From assembly GCA_013416485.1 (NCBI GenBank), contig JACCEO010000004.1:124001-188000 (forward strand): a stretch of DNA of 64,000 bases. The letters are read 5' to 3'. The translations under genes were made by a program, and so were the position numbers. This stretch comes from Alcaligenaceae bacterium. GTDB taxonomy: Bacteria > Pseudomonadota > Gammaproteobacteria > Burkholderiales > Burkholderiaceae_B. Below, in pieces: positions 17,934 to 26,502 of this stretch. Under the pieces are notes generated by a model that was not told the DNA's origin, did not search any database, and was given only the letters and a program-made list of their open reading frames with translations. Position 1 is the first letter of the stretch; every line of letters begins with the position of its first letter.

Positions 17934-18872
17934 TTATGTGGTGCGGGGTGGCCGCACCACGAAACTGACACCTAAAGCGGTGATTGCGGTACCGATAGCG
18001 ATCATCAGGGTAATGGGCTCGTCAAAAAGAGCCCAGGCAATAACGGCGGTTGTGGGTGGTACCAGGTAGAACAGGCTGGCCACAGATGTAGCCGCACCGC
18101 GCTGTATCAATAGGTATAGCAAGGAACTACCGCCCAGTGATAAAACAAGCACAGACCATGCCAGGGCACCGATTAACTCCAAGTTAAGCGTGGCATTAGT
18201 CGATAGCCATTGCATGGGTTCAGTTTCTAATAGGGCGACGGGTATCGTCACCAGAAAGGCCGCTGATAACTGGACTAAATTGGCAGTGCGTACATCGCAC
18301 GGTTGTACAAAGCGCTTTTGGTATAGCGTCCCAATGGTTATGCCCAGTAGCGCAGCGGTAGCCCAGGCCAGACTGGCCAGTTGCACTTCGCCATAACCCA
18401 GTTTGGCCCAGACTACCAACAATAGACCTGCTAGTCCTAGCGCTAATCCTAGCCATTGAACTTTGGCAACATGTTGCCCCCGACTGGATAGCCAGATGGC
18501 AGTAAGTATGGGTTGCAGGCTGACCAGCAGGGCGCTTAGTCCTGCTCCCATGCCTATTTTGATTGCAGCCCAGACGCCGGCAAGGTAGATGCCGTGAATC
18601 AACACACCGGTTACTGCCAGATGCATGCATTGGCGCTGGTTGCTTGGCCACTTAGCACCGCTAAGTAGTGCCCAGATCAAAAAGCAGCCAACCGACAGAG
18701 CATATCGAAAAGACAGAAAGCTCATGGGTGGCGCAGATGGCATACCGTAGCGCGCAACGATAAAACCGGTGCTCCAGACCAGCACAAACACAACAGGGGC
18801 CAGTGCCAACCAACCTGTAGTGCGCGCCGCTGGCTGTGAGGGTGATGGTTCAGTGGCCGCTAGTCTAGTCAT
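17934..18872 (-). CDS. EamA/DMT-family transporter
   Basis: The 312-residue inner-membrane protein has ten hydrophobic segments arranged as two EamA repeats. Hallmarks are VLVWSTGFIVARYGMPSAPPMSFLSFRYAL in the first repeat and SLFYLVPPTTAVIAWALFDEPIT near the end of the second, the conserved PxxAxxxxxxxxxE motif. Relatives export amino acids or other metabolites. It lies 21 bases downstream of the LysM/LytM lipoprotein gene on the same strand, so the two may be cotranscribed. It converges on the amidase with five bases between stops. The substrate is unknown. Confidence 0.88.
   Translation of the reverse strand: MTRLAATEPSPSQPAARTTGWLALAPVVFVLVWSTGFIVARYGMPSAPPMSFLSFRYALSVGCFLIWALLSGAKWPSNQRQCMHLAVTGVLIHGIYLAGVWAAIKIGMGAGLSALLVSLQPILTAIWLSSRGQHVAKVQWLGLALGLAGLLLVVWAKLGYGEVQLASLAWATAALLGITIGTLYQKRFVQPCDVRTANLVQLSAAFLVTIPVALLETEPMQWLSTNATLNLELIGALAWSVLVLSLGGSSLLYLLIQRGAATSVASLFYLVPPTTAVIAWALFDEPITLMIAIGTAITALGVSFVVRPPRTT
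17938..17960. terminator. GC-rich hairpin between converging genes
   Basis: GTGGTGCGG (17938-17946) pairs perfectly with CCGCACCAC (17952-17960) around a five-base loop. It covers the last codons of the EamA gene and sits 10 bases beyond the amidase stop. It lacks a U-run on either strand, so a terminator role is only possible. Coding constraint (repeated Arg, Thr and Pro codons) could also explain it. Confidence 0.35.
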
Positions 18873-18893
18873 TCGAAGGTCGCTTATTGTGTG

Positions 18894-19619
18894 TTATTTG
18901 GGTAGGTAGCGTAAGGCATCTACCGCTTTGCCGTTATAGCGTAGCTCAAAATACAAGTTCACCGCATTACTGCCTGTGTTACCCATAGTGGCTATGGTTT
19001 GTCCTTGTTTAACTTGGGCGCCTTCTTTGACCAATAGGTCTTTGTTGTGTGCATATACCGTTATAAAGTTGGCATCATGATTGACGATAAGCATGTTGCC
19101 ATAGCCACGCAGGCCATTGCCCGAATACATGACCTTACCTCCTGCTGCTGCTTTGATGGGCGAGCCTTCTGCACCTGCGATATATACGGCTTGGCTACTG
19201 GAGGCTGACGCACCACGTCGTGACTTACCTTGGGCTGGCCATACCAGTTTGATGGAGCGTGGTGCAGCCAATGATGGCCCAAGCTTTGGCGCAGTCGGTG
19301 CCACAGGTGCTGTAGATGAGGTCGACCCTGAAGCGGCCGTGCTGGTCCCTGCGACCTTAAGAATTTGACCTACATGGATGGTGTTGACGTTACTTAGATT
19401 GTTTAAACGTCGTAATGACGCGACGCTTTGCCCATGTTTGCGTGCAATCTGTGTCAGGGTGTCACCCTTGACGACTCGGTATTCGCCTTGGGCAATTGGC
19501 TTGGTGGTTCCACATGCAGCGAGTATGGCGGTCATAAACAGAACAGCCAGTAGCCGGGCGTAAGGAACACGCCGGGTGGCGTGTTCTATCGTATGTAAGT
19601 AAGTAGAGAGTGTCAGCAT
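18894..19619 (-). CDS. NlpD-like lipoprotein: LysM plus degenerate LytM (M23) domain
   Basis: The 241-residue protein has an N-terminal hydrophobic segment ending in the lipobox ILAAC (Cys about residue 36), so it is probably a lipoprotein. A LysM peptidoglycan-binding domain follows (about 46-92: YRVVKGDTLTQIARKHGQSVASLRRLNN), then a linker and a C-terminal LytM/M23 domain (about 125-240). The catalytic zinc ligands are largely missing: the first HxGxD motif is absent and the final HxH motif reads NLYFELR instead of LHFEIR. This resembles NlpD/EnvC proteins that activate amidases rather than cut peptidoglycan. No rpoS or surE is adjacent, so it is not the usual nlpD locus. It lies between mipA-like and eamA-like genes. 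Confidence 0.85.
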   Translation of the reverse strand: MLTLSTYLHTIEHATRRVPYARLLAVLFMTAILAACGTTKPIAQGEYRVVKGDTLTQIARKHGQSVASLRRLNNLSNVNTIHVGQILKVAGTSTAASGSTSSTAPVAPTAPKLGPSLAAPRSIKLVWPAQGKSRRGASASSSQAVYIAGAEGSPIKAAAGGKVMYSGNGLRGYGNMLIVNHDANFITVYAHNKDLLVKEGAQVKQGQTIATMGNTGSNAVNLYFELRYNGKAVDALRYLPK

Positions 19620-19697
19620 AGGGTGGTGCAGGTCTAAATAATGTGTATGTGATCACTTTATCAAGAAACCTATCGCTATACACCCATTACGACCAGC

Positions 19698-20477
19698 TTA
19701 GAACGAATACATGATGCCAATATTGCCAAAAAGACTGGTTTTGTCTTCCACAATAGGGCTGTCCGCAGCATCGCCCATCAGGGTTTGTACGCCTAACAAG
19801 GTAATCACGCTCCAGTTTCCGCTAAGTTGGTGATGCCAGGTGCCGTAAACGGACGCTGATTTAAATCCTGACGAAGGCGAGTAGGTGCGTAAACGGCCTT
19901 GGCTTGCTGCCGCTTCGTGATGTTTAACGCCGAAGTGCGTTTTCATGGATTTATCACTGGCCCAAAGCGTACTAACGCCAAAGCGTAGTGTGTCACTGCC
20001 TTCCTGCCACGCTTGGTAGGATCCACGTAGTTCGGCAACGCCGCCATACCCGCTACGCAAGGCTTGGTAATAAGCTGCACCCAGTGAAAAGGGGCCTGGC
20101 CTCCATTCGGTATAGACACCAGCAGCACCATGGAATTTGATATCGTCCATACCTTCTAAGCGCTCGGACTTATCCGCTTTACGGCCTAATCCCATGCCTA
20201 GGAATACGCCAGCGCTCCAGTTTTCGGTCAGGTCGGTTTTTAAACCCATGCTGGGTAACCCTGCGCGTGGAGAAATAAAGAAGTTGCCGTTGCTGTAGTT
20301 GATTAAGGGTACAGGTAGCGCGCGATAGTCTTTAGACCCTTCGTACTTAGGAATAAAGCCCAGACCTAATCCTACGGAGTTTTGAGCGTGTGCACTTGGT
20401 GCTAAAGCAGCGACTGCCAGAGCAATAAGTGACATCAAAACTGGTGATTTAGTGGGGCGCGCTGATGGGGTAGCCAT
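19698..20477 (-). CDS. MipA/OmpV-family outer membrane protein
   Basis: This 259-residue protein has a signal peptide (KSPVLMSLIALAVAALAPSAHA) and then a beta-barrel sequence with alternating aromatic residues. The family segment GLGLGFIPKYEGSKDYRALPVPLINY is present and the protein ends in the outer-membrane-type MYSF with terminal Phe. In E. coli MipA interacts with MltA and PBP1b in murein growth, while other members act as porin-like proteins. I start at 20477 because AAGG precedes that ATG by eight bases. The longer form begins 24 bases upstream and adds residues before the signal peptide. It lies 78 bases upstream of the LysM/LytM lipoprotein gene on the same strand. Confidence 0.9.
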   Translation of the reverse strand: MATPSARPTKSPVLMSLIALAVAALAPSAHAQNSVGLGLGFIPKYEGSKDYRALPVPLINYSNGNFFISPRAGLPSMGLKTDLTENWSAGVFLGMGLGRKADKSERLEGMDDIKFHGAAGVYTEWRPGPFSLGAAYYQALRSGYGGVAELRGSYQAWQEGSDTLRFGVSTLWASDKSMKTHFGVKHHEAAASQGRLRTYSPSSGFKSASVYGTWHHQLSGNWSVITLLGVQTLMGDAADSPIVEDKTSLFGNIGIMYSF

Positions 20478-20662
20478 TGGTAATACCTTAGATAAATACA
20501 AAAACGTGAAAATGAGACGTGATTGTATCTTTTAAGGAATTTAAGACCTGTTATCACCGCGGCATTGTTTAGGGGACTACGAATTATGTACGCTGTACTA
20601 CGGACCATACGGCTGCCCATCATATGTTTTACTAGTGCCTGGTTAATTGTAGGAATAGTAGC

Positions 20663-21790
20663 GTGCTTCATATTGTCAGTGCAGTCATAGGCGTATATAC
20701 GGTTATACGCTTTGTGTTGCCCCTGCCGTGGTGTAAAACAAACAAGGCGTTATTTGCCGCTCTATTGTTTTTGCTTGCCCAGCATCATCTGATCGAAAAG
20801 CGTATCTTTGGCTCTATCGCATCGCCCGAGATGCCTGCGGCGGTAATTATGTTGCTAGGCTGGGCATATGGTGCTGTGTTGCTGCTTGCCATGTTGCTGG
20901 TGATCAGGGATGTGGTTGGCCTGCTGTGCTATGCGTGCTCGCGCAAGCTAGGTAAGGCCTTGCTGTCAGGGCATGGCGTTCTGTATGGCACTGGTTTGCT
21001 GGTGATGCTGTTATCGGGTGTGGGTGTGTGGGAGGCTGTGCGTGTCCCCAGGGTCAAGACGGTAGAAATTACTCTGCCAAATTTGCCGCAAGAATTTGAC
21101 GGATTTCGTGTTGTGCAGCTGACGGATCTACATGCCAGCCGGCTGTTACAGCAGCCCTGGATGGCTGCTGTGGTAGCTAAGGCCAACGCGTTGAACCCTG
21201 ATCTAACAGTGATTACGGGTGATCTGGTGGACGGTACGCCACAAGCCCGAGCAGCGGATGTCGAACCTTTGCGTGCCTTAACTGCACGGTACGGTGTATA
21301 TGCCGTGCCGGGCAATCACGAGTACTACGTCAACTATGTGGGTTGGATGGAAGCATTCAAGCAGTTAGAGCTACCCATGCTGCTGAATGAACATGTGGTC
21401 ATTACTCACAAAGGGAGCAATCTGATACTGGCAGGTATTACAGATAGGGTGGCCTACGCTTATCATGATTTGCCGCCTAGTACGGCTGATGCAGTAAATG
21501 GTGCCATACCATCAGATCCCGTAATACTGCTTAGTCATAGACCGGTAAGTGCACTGGATAATGCAGCAGAAGGCGTCGATTTGCAGCTATCCGGTCATAC
21601 GCATGGTGGACAAATTTATGGTGGGCATTTGTTGGTGCAATGGGCCAATGAAGGCTTTGTGTCTGGGTTGTATCAGGTAGGCACTATGCAAATGTATGTT
21701 AGTAACGGTACCGGTCTTTGGAATGGCTTCCCCATACGTTTAGGGCGGCCCTCGGAAATCACCCAGATCGTATTGCGTTCGGCCATATGA
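20663..21790 (+). CDS. Membrane-anchored metallophosphoesterase
   Basis: The 375-residue protein has four N-terminal hydrophobic segments (about residues 1-125) and a C-terminal calcineurin-type phosphoesterase domain. All metal-ligand motifs are present: LTDLHAS (D-x-H), TGDLVDG (GDxxD), PGNHEYY (GNHE), LSHRP and LSGHTHGGQIYG (GHTH). Relatives such as YkuE/YaeI act on phosphodiesters near the membrane. The start is a GTG with AGGA at 20651-20654. It is divergent from the MipA-type gene across about 185 bases. The physiological substrate is unknown. Confidence 0.92.
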   Translation: MLHIVSAVIGVYTVIRFVLPLPWCKTNKALFAALLFLLAQHHLIEKRIFGSIASPEMPAAVIMLLGWAYGAVLLLAMLLVIRDVVGLLCYACSRKLGKALLSGHGVLYGTGLLVMLLSGVGVWEAVRVPRVKTVEITLPNLPQEFDGFRVVQLTDLHASRLLQQPWMAAVVAKANALNPDLTVITGDLVDGTPQARAADVEPLRALTARYGVYAVPGNHEYYVNYVGWMEAFKQLELPMLLNEHVVITHKGSNLILAGITDRVAYAYHDLPPSTADAVNGAIPSDPVILLSHRPVSALDNAAEGVDLQLSGHTHGGQIYGGHLLVQWANEGFVSGLYQVGTMQMYVSNGTGLWNGFPIRLGRPSEITQIVLRSAI

Positions 21791-21795
21791 CCGAT

Positions 21796-22620
21796 TTAAC
21801 CCAGGTACATACCCGTTACCCGGTTGCGTAGGGCTAATATCGCGCTATACACCGTTAGGGCAGATGTTTTTGGGTTGGATGCCAAGGGTTTGTTTTGCAT
21901 GGTTAGTTCGAATTGACCAAAGGCCCCTTTGGCTTCAACCGTATGTACGTTGTCCGATACGTTAGGGTCAGCGATTAGGCGTACCTGGGTTTGATCCAGA
22001 CCCAGTCCAGCCAATGACACGGTAGCCGCCACATTGGCATTTTTTGGATATAGCGCTGCGGCCTCACGAGCGCAACCTTCAAAGATCACGGTGGCCTGGG
22101 TAACGGCGTCCAGATTCAAATGTTGGTCTGCTGGCGTACCTTTCCAGGAACTAGGCGGCTTGCGACCGGTATAGCGAACCTGATCCAGCCCGCCTATGCG
22201 GGCAGCTGCCAGCGCGTCTATGGCGCCTATCGCGCCTGCAACCAGCTGGGCTTGGGTGTTACCGGTTTGTGCCGCGGCCTCTAGGCGTGCAGGCATGCCG
22301 GGTGCAGATAGGGCACCTATGGAAACAATAATGCAGGGTGTGCCGTGTTCAAGGGCAGGTAATACATGCTGCTCTATAGCCGTATGGCCTGCGGCTTCAA
22401 TGACCAAGTCAATATGCTGTTGGGGTAGGTGGCTTAGTACCTGAACGGCTAGGCCCAGTTTCGCAGTCAGTGCTGTGGCTTTTGCTATTGACCGTTCTGG
22501 CACCACGATGGTGGTGATCTTCAAGTGGGTGTCGGCGTTAAGCAACTCCAGCATAGCAACGGCTATAGCACCGCAGCCTATCAGGGCAATCTTTAAAGGA
22601 GAAGTCGTTAAGTGTGTCAT
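21796..22620 (-). CDS. nadX: L-aspartate dehydrogenase (NadX-like)
   Basis: From the chosen ATG at 22620 the protein is 274 residues, close to the usual 265-270. A Rossmann motif IALIGCGAIAVAML opens the NAD(P)-binding domain. VIEAAGHTAIEQHVLPALEHG and SIGALSAPGM match the family, and SWKGTPAD plus NANVAATVSLAGLGLD are characteristic of the DUF108 aspartate dehydrogenase domain. The enzyme oxidises aspartate to iminoaspartate, feeding NAD synthesis or aspartate catabolism. A longer ORF start at 22698 adds 26 residues that do not resemble the family. No nadA/nadC neighbour is visible. It converges on the metallophosphoesterase gene. Confidence 0.87.
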   Translation of the reverse strand: MTHLTTSPLKIALIGCGAIAVAMLELLNADTHLKITTIVVPERSIAKATALTAKLGLAVQVLSHLPQQHIDLVIEAAGHTAIEQHVLPALEHGTPCIIVSIGALSAPGMPARLEAAAQTGNTQAQLVAGAIGAIDALAAARIGGLDQVRYTGRKPPSSWKGTPADQHLNLDAVTQATVIFEGCAREAAALYPKNANVAATVSLAGLGLDQTQVRLIADPNVSDNVHTVEAKGAFGQFELTMQNKPLASNPKTSALTVYSAILALRNRVTGMYLG

Positions 22621-22820
22621 GGAAGTGTCTAGTTGCTCTATCGGATATATAAGGTAGCCCATGTTGTCTTGAAACTTAACAATAAATAAAGATTGCAACA
22701 GGCGTAGGCTGACTTATCCCTCAGTAACATTGGTATAGTGAATTCAGTGCGTATCGCCAGCTTGGTAGTACGTATTATCACCTTGATCAATCGCTAGTCA
22801 GACTACGCCCAGGAGGCACC

Positions 22821-23210
22821 ATGAGTTTCTTTAGCAAAATTCTTTCCAAACTAGGTATTGGCAGTGCGAATGCTGCCACCACAGAGACCGCAGCCACTGC
22901 AGCAGATGCCGCGACTGCTGATGTCGCAGCACCTGTAGTTGCGATTGCCGTGGTTGATGTCGTCGCACAACTGGAAAAAAGTGCTAAAGCCAATCCCCAG
23001 AAACTCAATTGGCGTACATCTATCGTTGACTTGTTGAAACTGCTGGATATGGATAGCAGCTTGACTGCACGTAAAGAACTGGCCACAGAATTAGCCTGTC
23101 CAGCAGAACTGATGGTGGATTCCGCCGAAATGAATATCTGGTTGCATAAAACCGTGTTGGTGCGTATCGCTGCTAACGGCGGTAATGTGCCCCAGGAACT
23201 TTTGTCCTAA
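22821..23210 (+). CDS. DUF3597 domain protein
   Basis: The 129-residue protein begins MSFFSKILSKLGIG, followed by an Ala/Thr-rich low-complexity stretch (about residues 16-45) and then a conserved helical domain. That domain contains WRTSIVDLLKLLDMDSSLTARKELATELACP and ends in EMNIWLHKTVLVRIAANGG, which I recognise as DUF3597. Function is unknown. DUF3597 proteins share a LysM-associated small-domain history in proteobacteria, but no LysM is present here. AGGAGG at 22811-22816 is a strong Shine-Dalgarno. The DUF937 gene follows after 35 bases, so the pair probably forms one transcript. Confidence 0.82.
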   Translation: MSFFSKILSKLGIGSANAATTETAATAADAATADVAAPVVAIAVVDVVAQLEKSAKANPQKLNWRTSIVDLLKLLDMDSSLTARKELATELACPAELMVDSAEMNIWLHKTVLVRIAANGGNVPQELLS

Positions 23211-23245
23211 GCGCATCGCGTTTTACGTACTTACAGGAGCAGGTC

Positions 23246-23785
23246 ATGCAAATCACTGAAACCTTGGCCCAAATGGGTGGGTTGCGTTCAATAGCGCAGC
23301 AACTGGGCGTTACCGAGGCCCAGGTTACCAGCGGGGCGGATGCTTTGATCCCAGCCATATTAGGTGGGTTTAAACATCAAACCCAGATGCCTGCTGTGGG
23401 GGCTGGTGGTTTGGCTGGCCTGTTCGGTCAATTAGACAGCGGTAACCAGGTGCTGGGCCAAATATTTGGTTCTAAGGATGTGAGTCGGACGGTGGCACAA
23501 AGTGCGTCGGCGCAATCTGGTCTGGATCCTGAATTACTGAAAAAAATGTTGCCTATGCTGGCGATGCTGGTTACTAGTTTTATGGCCAAGCGTAGTGAGG
23601 CTACTGAAGCCACTGCCCCAACGGATACCGCACAAGGCGGTTTAGGTGGCTTGTTAGGTAATTTACTGGGTGGTGGCCAGCCATCAAACAGCCAAGCCGG
23701 TGGTTTAGCGTCATTACTGGATATGAACGGGGACGGTAACGCGCTGGATGACATTATGCGTATGGCGGGTAAATTTATACGTTAG
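23246..23785 (+). CDS. DUF937 domain protein (YidB-like)
   Basis: This is a 179-residue protein. Residues 1-120 form the DUF937 domain: two short helical repeats with QITETLAQMGGLRSIAQQLGVTEAQVTSGADALIPAILGGF and then LLKKMLPMLAMLVTSFMAKR. The last third is Gly/Leu-rich (GGLGGLLGNLLGGGQ) and ends with an acidic DMNGDGNALDDIMRM segment that resembles a single calcium-loop-like sequence. No signal peptide or membrane segment is visible. Function is unknown. It follows the DUF3597 gene by 35 bases and precedes an esterase gene by 36 bases, with AGGAG at 23236-23240 as Shine-Dalgarno. Confidence 0.82.
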   Translation: MQITETLAQMGGLRSIAQQLGVTEAQVTSGADALIPAILGGFKHQTQMPAVGAGGLAGLFGQLDSGNQVLGQIFGSKDVSRTVAQSASAQSGLDPELLKKMLPMLAMLVTSFMAKRSEATEATAPTDTAQGGLGGLLGNLLGGGQPSNSQAGGLASLLDMNGDGNALDDIMRMAGKFIR

Positions 23786-23821
23786 TATCATCGGGTTCAT
23801 TACTTACCCAAGGACCTTGTG

Positions 23822-24766
23822 ATGTTACTCCACCCCCAAGTACAGGCGCTACTGGATCTTACCGTGCAGCGTGGCATACCCCCCACTCATACCCTGTCGC
23901 CTGAACAGGCTCGTAGTGCCTACTTGTTGCGTGGGTCCTTGGTGAATCCGCCATCGCCTCAGGTAGCTTTGGTATGTGAACTGACTGCCGATGGCCCTGC
24001 GGGTCAGATACCGTTGCGTTTATATCGGCCTGTCGATAGCGTAGCTGATCACGTGTTACCGGTGCTGGTTTGGTTTCATGGTGGTGGCTGGGTGATAGGT
24101 GACTTAGATAGTCACGACGTACTGTGTCGTGAGCTGGCGAACCTGTCTGGTTGTGCGGTTGTGGCAGTGGACTATAGGCTGGCACCCGAACACCCCTTCC
24201 CAGCGGCGGTAGATGACGTCATGGCAGCCACACAGTGGGTACATGACCATGCCGCTGATTTACACCTAGACGCTAGTCGACTGGCGGTCGGGGGCGATAG
24301 TGCTGGCGGTAATTTGGCCGCTGTTGTGGCCATCTTGGCACGTGATCAGGGTAATTTGCCGATTGCTTTTCAGCTATTGATTTATCCGGTGACCGACTTA
24401 CAGCAAGGCCATGCCTCGCATACCAGCAATGGTCAAGGCTATTCACTGACTACTGATACGCTTAATTATTTTTATGGTCATTACGTGGTGGCGCCACAGG
24501 CCATTACCGATTGGCGTGCTTCGCCTTTGTTACACGACGATCACACCAACTTGCCGCCAGCGTTGGTCATTACGGCTGGGTATGACCCTTTGCGTGATGA
24601 AGGGCGGGACTACGCGCTTGCCTTGACAGCAGCAGGTGGACGGGCCAGCTATGCGTGTTTCGAGCGCCAAATTCACGGCTTTATTGGCATGGGTGGTGTG
24701 CTTGACGAGGCCAATGCCGCTGTTGCCTTGTGTGCAGGCGAATTGAAGCGGGCGCTTAAGGCATAG
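23822..24766 (+). CDS. Alpha/beta hydrolase, HSL-type esterase/lipase
   Basis: The 314-residue enzyme carries the hormone-sensitive-lipase oxyanion motif HGGGW (in VWFHGGGWVIGD), the nucleophile elbow GDSAGG (in AVGGDSAGGNLAA), the acid YDPLRDEG and the catalytic His in QIHGFIG. It probably hydrolyses short-chain carboxylic esters in the cytoplasm. No signal peptide is seen. GTG at 23819 and ATG at 23822 are adjacent. ATG is preferred because AAGGA at 23810-23814 sits at better spacing. The last 11 bases overlap the convergent Ada-like gene. The physiological substrate is unknown. Confidence 0.93.
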   Translation: MLLHPQVQALLDLTVQRGIPPTHTLSPEQARSAYLLRGSLVNPPSPQVALVCELTADGPAGQIPLRLYRPVDSVADHVLPVLVWFHGGGWVIGDLDSHDVLCRELANLSGCAVVAVDYRLAPEHPFPAAVDDVMAATQWVHDHAADLHLDASRLAVGGDSAGGNLAAVVAILARDQGNLPIAFQLLIYPVTDLQQGHASHTSNGQGYSLTTDTLNYFYGHYVVAPQAITDWRASPLLHDDHTNLPPALVITAGYDPLRDEGRDYALALTAAGGRASYACFERQIHGFIGMGGVLDEANAAVALCAGELKRALKA

Positions 24767-25652
24767 CGGTTTTTATGTGTAGTGCTTCGCGTTCCAGTAA
24801 GGCTTGTTTACGTTCTATTCCCCAGCGGTAACCTGTTAGGTTACCGTCGCTGCGGACCACGCGATGGCACGGTATCGCCACGGCTAACCGGTTGGCGCCA
24901 CAGGCGCTGGCGACGGCACGTATCGCTTTGGGTAAGCCTATGCGTTGGGCAATTTCTGTGTAGGTTGCCGTGGTGCCTACGGGGATATCCCGTAGCGCTT
25001 GCCAGACGCGCTCTTGGAAAACGGTGCCTTGTACGTCCAGTGGCAGGTTTAGACCTAGACCTGGGGCTTCGACCAGCCCGATGACATTGGCGATAGTGTC
25101 TTCAAAGTCAGGATCAGCACCTAATAAATTGGCTTTAGGAAACAGGTCTTGCAAATTATGCACTAGTTGCTCGGGATCATCGTCCATCAGTATGGCGCAG
25201 ACGCCGCGTGGGCTTTGTGCAACCAGTATTGCACCTAACGAGCATTGGCCGATGGCGAAATAAATATCGGTGTTTTTTCCCCCCGAGCGATAGTCTTTGG
25301 GACGCATGCCGAGTCGGTGGGTAACTTCGGCGTAAAAGCTGCTGTTAGATTCAAAGCCTGCATCGTAAATGGCATCGGTGATGGAGGCCTGCTGGTTAGC
25401 CAGTGAACCGCGCATTTTTTGGGCACGGTGAGCTGTCGCATATGCCCTGGGGGTTAAACCAGTAATGGCTTTGAACAGGCGATGAAAATGATAACTACTG
25501 ATATTGGCCTGTTGCGCCAGTTCGGCGAGTGTAGGTGTGTGCTTTGCGCTTTCTATATAGCGGCAGGCGGTTGACACCATTGCGGTGTGGATGGCAAGTA
25601 CGCGAGTTTGAGTAGTCGATGAGCGTTTCATGGCGATGTCCGTTTTAGTCAT
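24756..25652 (-). CDS. Ada-like regulator/methyltransferase lacking the N-terminal Ada domain
   Basis: The 298-residue protein joins an AraC-type helix-turn-helix (about residues 20-115: LAELAQQANISSYHFHRLFKAITGLTPRAY) to an O6-methylguanine-DNA methyltransferase (about 135-295). The active site reads AIPCHRVVRSDG, with the acceptor Cys. The N-terminal zinc domain of E. coli Ada, whose Cys takes methyl groups from phosphotriesters and switches on transcription, is missing. The repair function therefore looks intact, but classical Ada induction cannot operate the same way. It lies 54 bases downstream of alkB on the same strand, and together they form an alkylation-repair operon. The 3' end overlaps the esterase gene. 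Confidence 0.92.
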   Translation of the reverse strand: MTKTDIAMKRSSTTQTRVLAIHTAMVSTACRYIESAKHTPTLAELAQQANISSYHFHRLFKAITGLTPRAYATAHRAQKMRGSLANQQASITDAIYDAGFESNSSFYAEVTHRLGMRPKDYRSGGKNTDIYFAIGQCSLGAILVAQSPRGVCAILMDDDPEQLVHNLQDLFPKANLLGADPDFEDTIANVIGLVEAPGLGLNLPLDVQGTVFQERVWQALRDIPVGTTATYTEIAQRIGLPKAIRAVASACGANRLAVAIPCHRVVRSDGNLTGYRWGIERKQALLEREALHIKTAMP

Positions 25653-25706
25653 CCTATAGGGATACTGTAAAGGCTACGGCGTGCCAAAACACCCTGAAGC
25701 TTGCGA

Positions 25707-26381
25707 TTACATCTTGGTGTTGCTGCTGTTCGGTAAGCCGGCGGTTCTAAAGGTCAGGTTAGTGCGCTGTCGACCTAGTTGTAGGTGGTCGGCGTCTTTA
25801 ATAGGTAAGACACCGTGGTAACGCATGCGATCCACGCCACCCCAAACCACGATATCGCCGTGAAACAGCGGAACACGGGTGGCCTTGTCATTACGCTGAT
25901 GGCCGCCAAACAGGAAAATCGCCGGTATCCCTAACGAGACAGACACGATGGGTTCGTAGTCATTTTTTTCATTCCTGTCTTGGTGCATAGATAATTTACT
26001 GCCTGGCAGATAGCGGTTGATCAGGCAGGCGTCAGGTGCGTATTGGGTAAATTCTGCTGCCTGTGCCGCATCTTGGGCTAAGGCTAAAAATGTTGCTGGC
26101 ATAGCGGGCCAGTCCAGGCCTGACAGCGGATCGCGGCAAGTGTAGCGATAACCCGTGTGATCTGACGTCCAGCCCAGCCTGCCACAGTTGGTTAGCGCGA
26201 CTGACATGGTGTAGCCACCAGGAGTGTGCATGTGGCGAAATGGGGCCTGTTTCTGTATGGGGGCCAGTGCCTGCAGCAATTCAGGCATATAGGGTAGGGC
26301 AAAGCCACGTAGCACATAAGCCTGTTGGCCTAGGCGTTCACGTGTGCCCATTAAGGTGGATTCAAATAAGTCTAAGGTCAT
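25707..26381 (-). CDS. alkB: DNA oxidative demethylase AlkB
   Basis: AlkB uses Fe(II), oxygen and 2-oxoglutarate to remove methyl groups from 1-methyladenine and 3-methylcytosine. The 224-residue length is standard. Seen are the substrate-lid region SVALTNCGRLGWTSD, NRYLPGSKLSMHQDRNE with the HxD iron motif, VSVSLGIPAIFLFGG, the distal iron His in MRYHGV and the 2-oxoglutarate Arg residues in RTNLTFR. It is the first gene of an operon with the Ada-like protein and is divergent from wrbA. A canonical TTGACA (minus strand, about 26440-26445) lies about 60 bases upstream, but no good -10 at 17 bases follows. Confidence 0.96.
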   Translation of the reverse strand: MTLDLFESTLMGTRERLGQQAYVLRGFALPYMPELLQALAPIQKQAPFRHMHTPGGYTMSVALTNCGRLGWTSDHTGYRYTCRDPLSGLDWPAMPATFLALAQDAAQAAEFTQYAPDACLINRYLPGSKLSMHQDRNEKNDYEPIVSVSLGIPAIFLFGGHQRNDKATRVPLFHGDIVVWGGVDRMRYHGVLPIKDADHLQLGRQRTNLTFRTAGLPNSSNTKM

Positions 26382-26502
26382 GATGAGGCTCCGTCGTTAG
26401 CGGATCAACGGGATATTGTTCTTTATATGGAACGCTGAGTGTCAACTTGGCCGTCTAGTCGGTGTATTGTCCATCACTTATCATTACACATATTCCAAAC
26501 AT

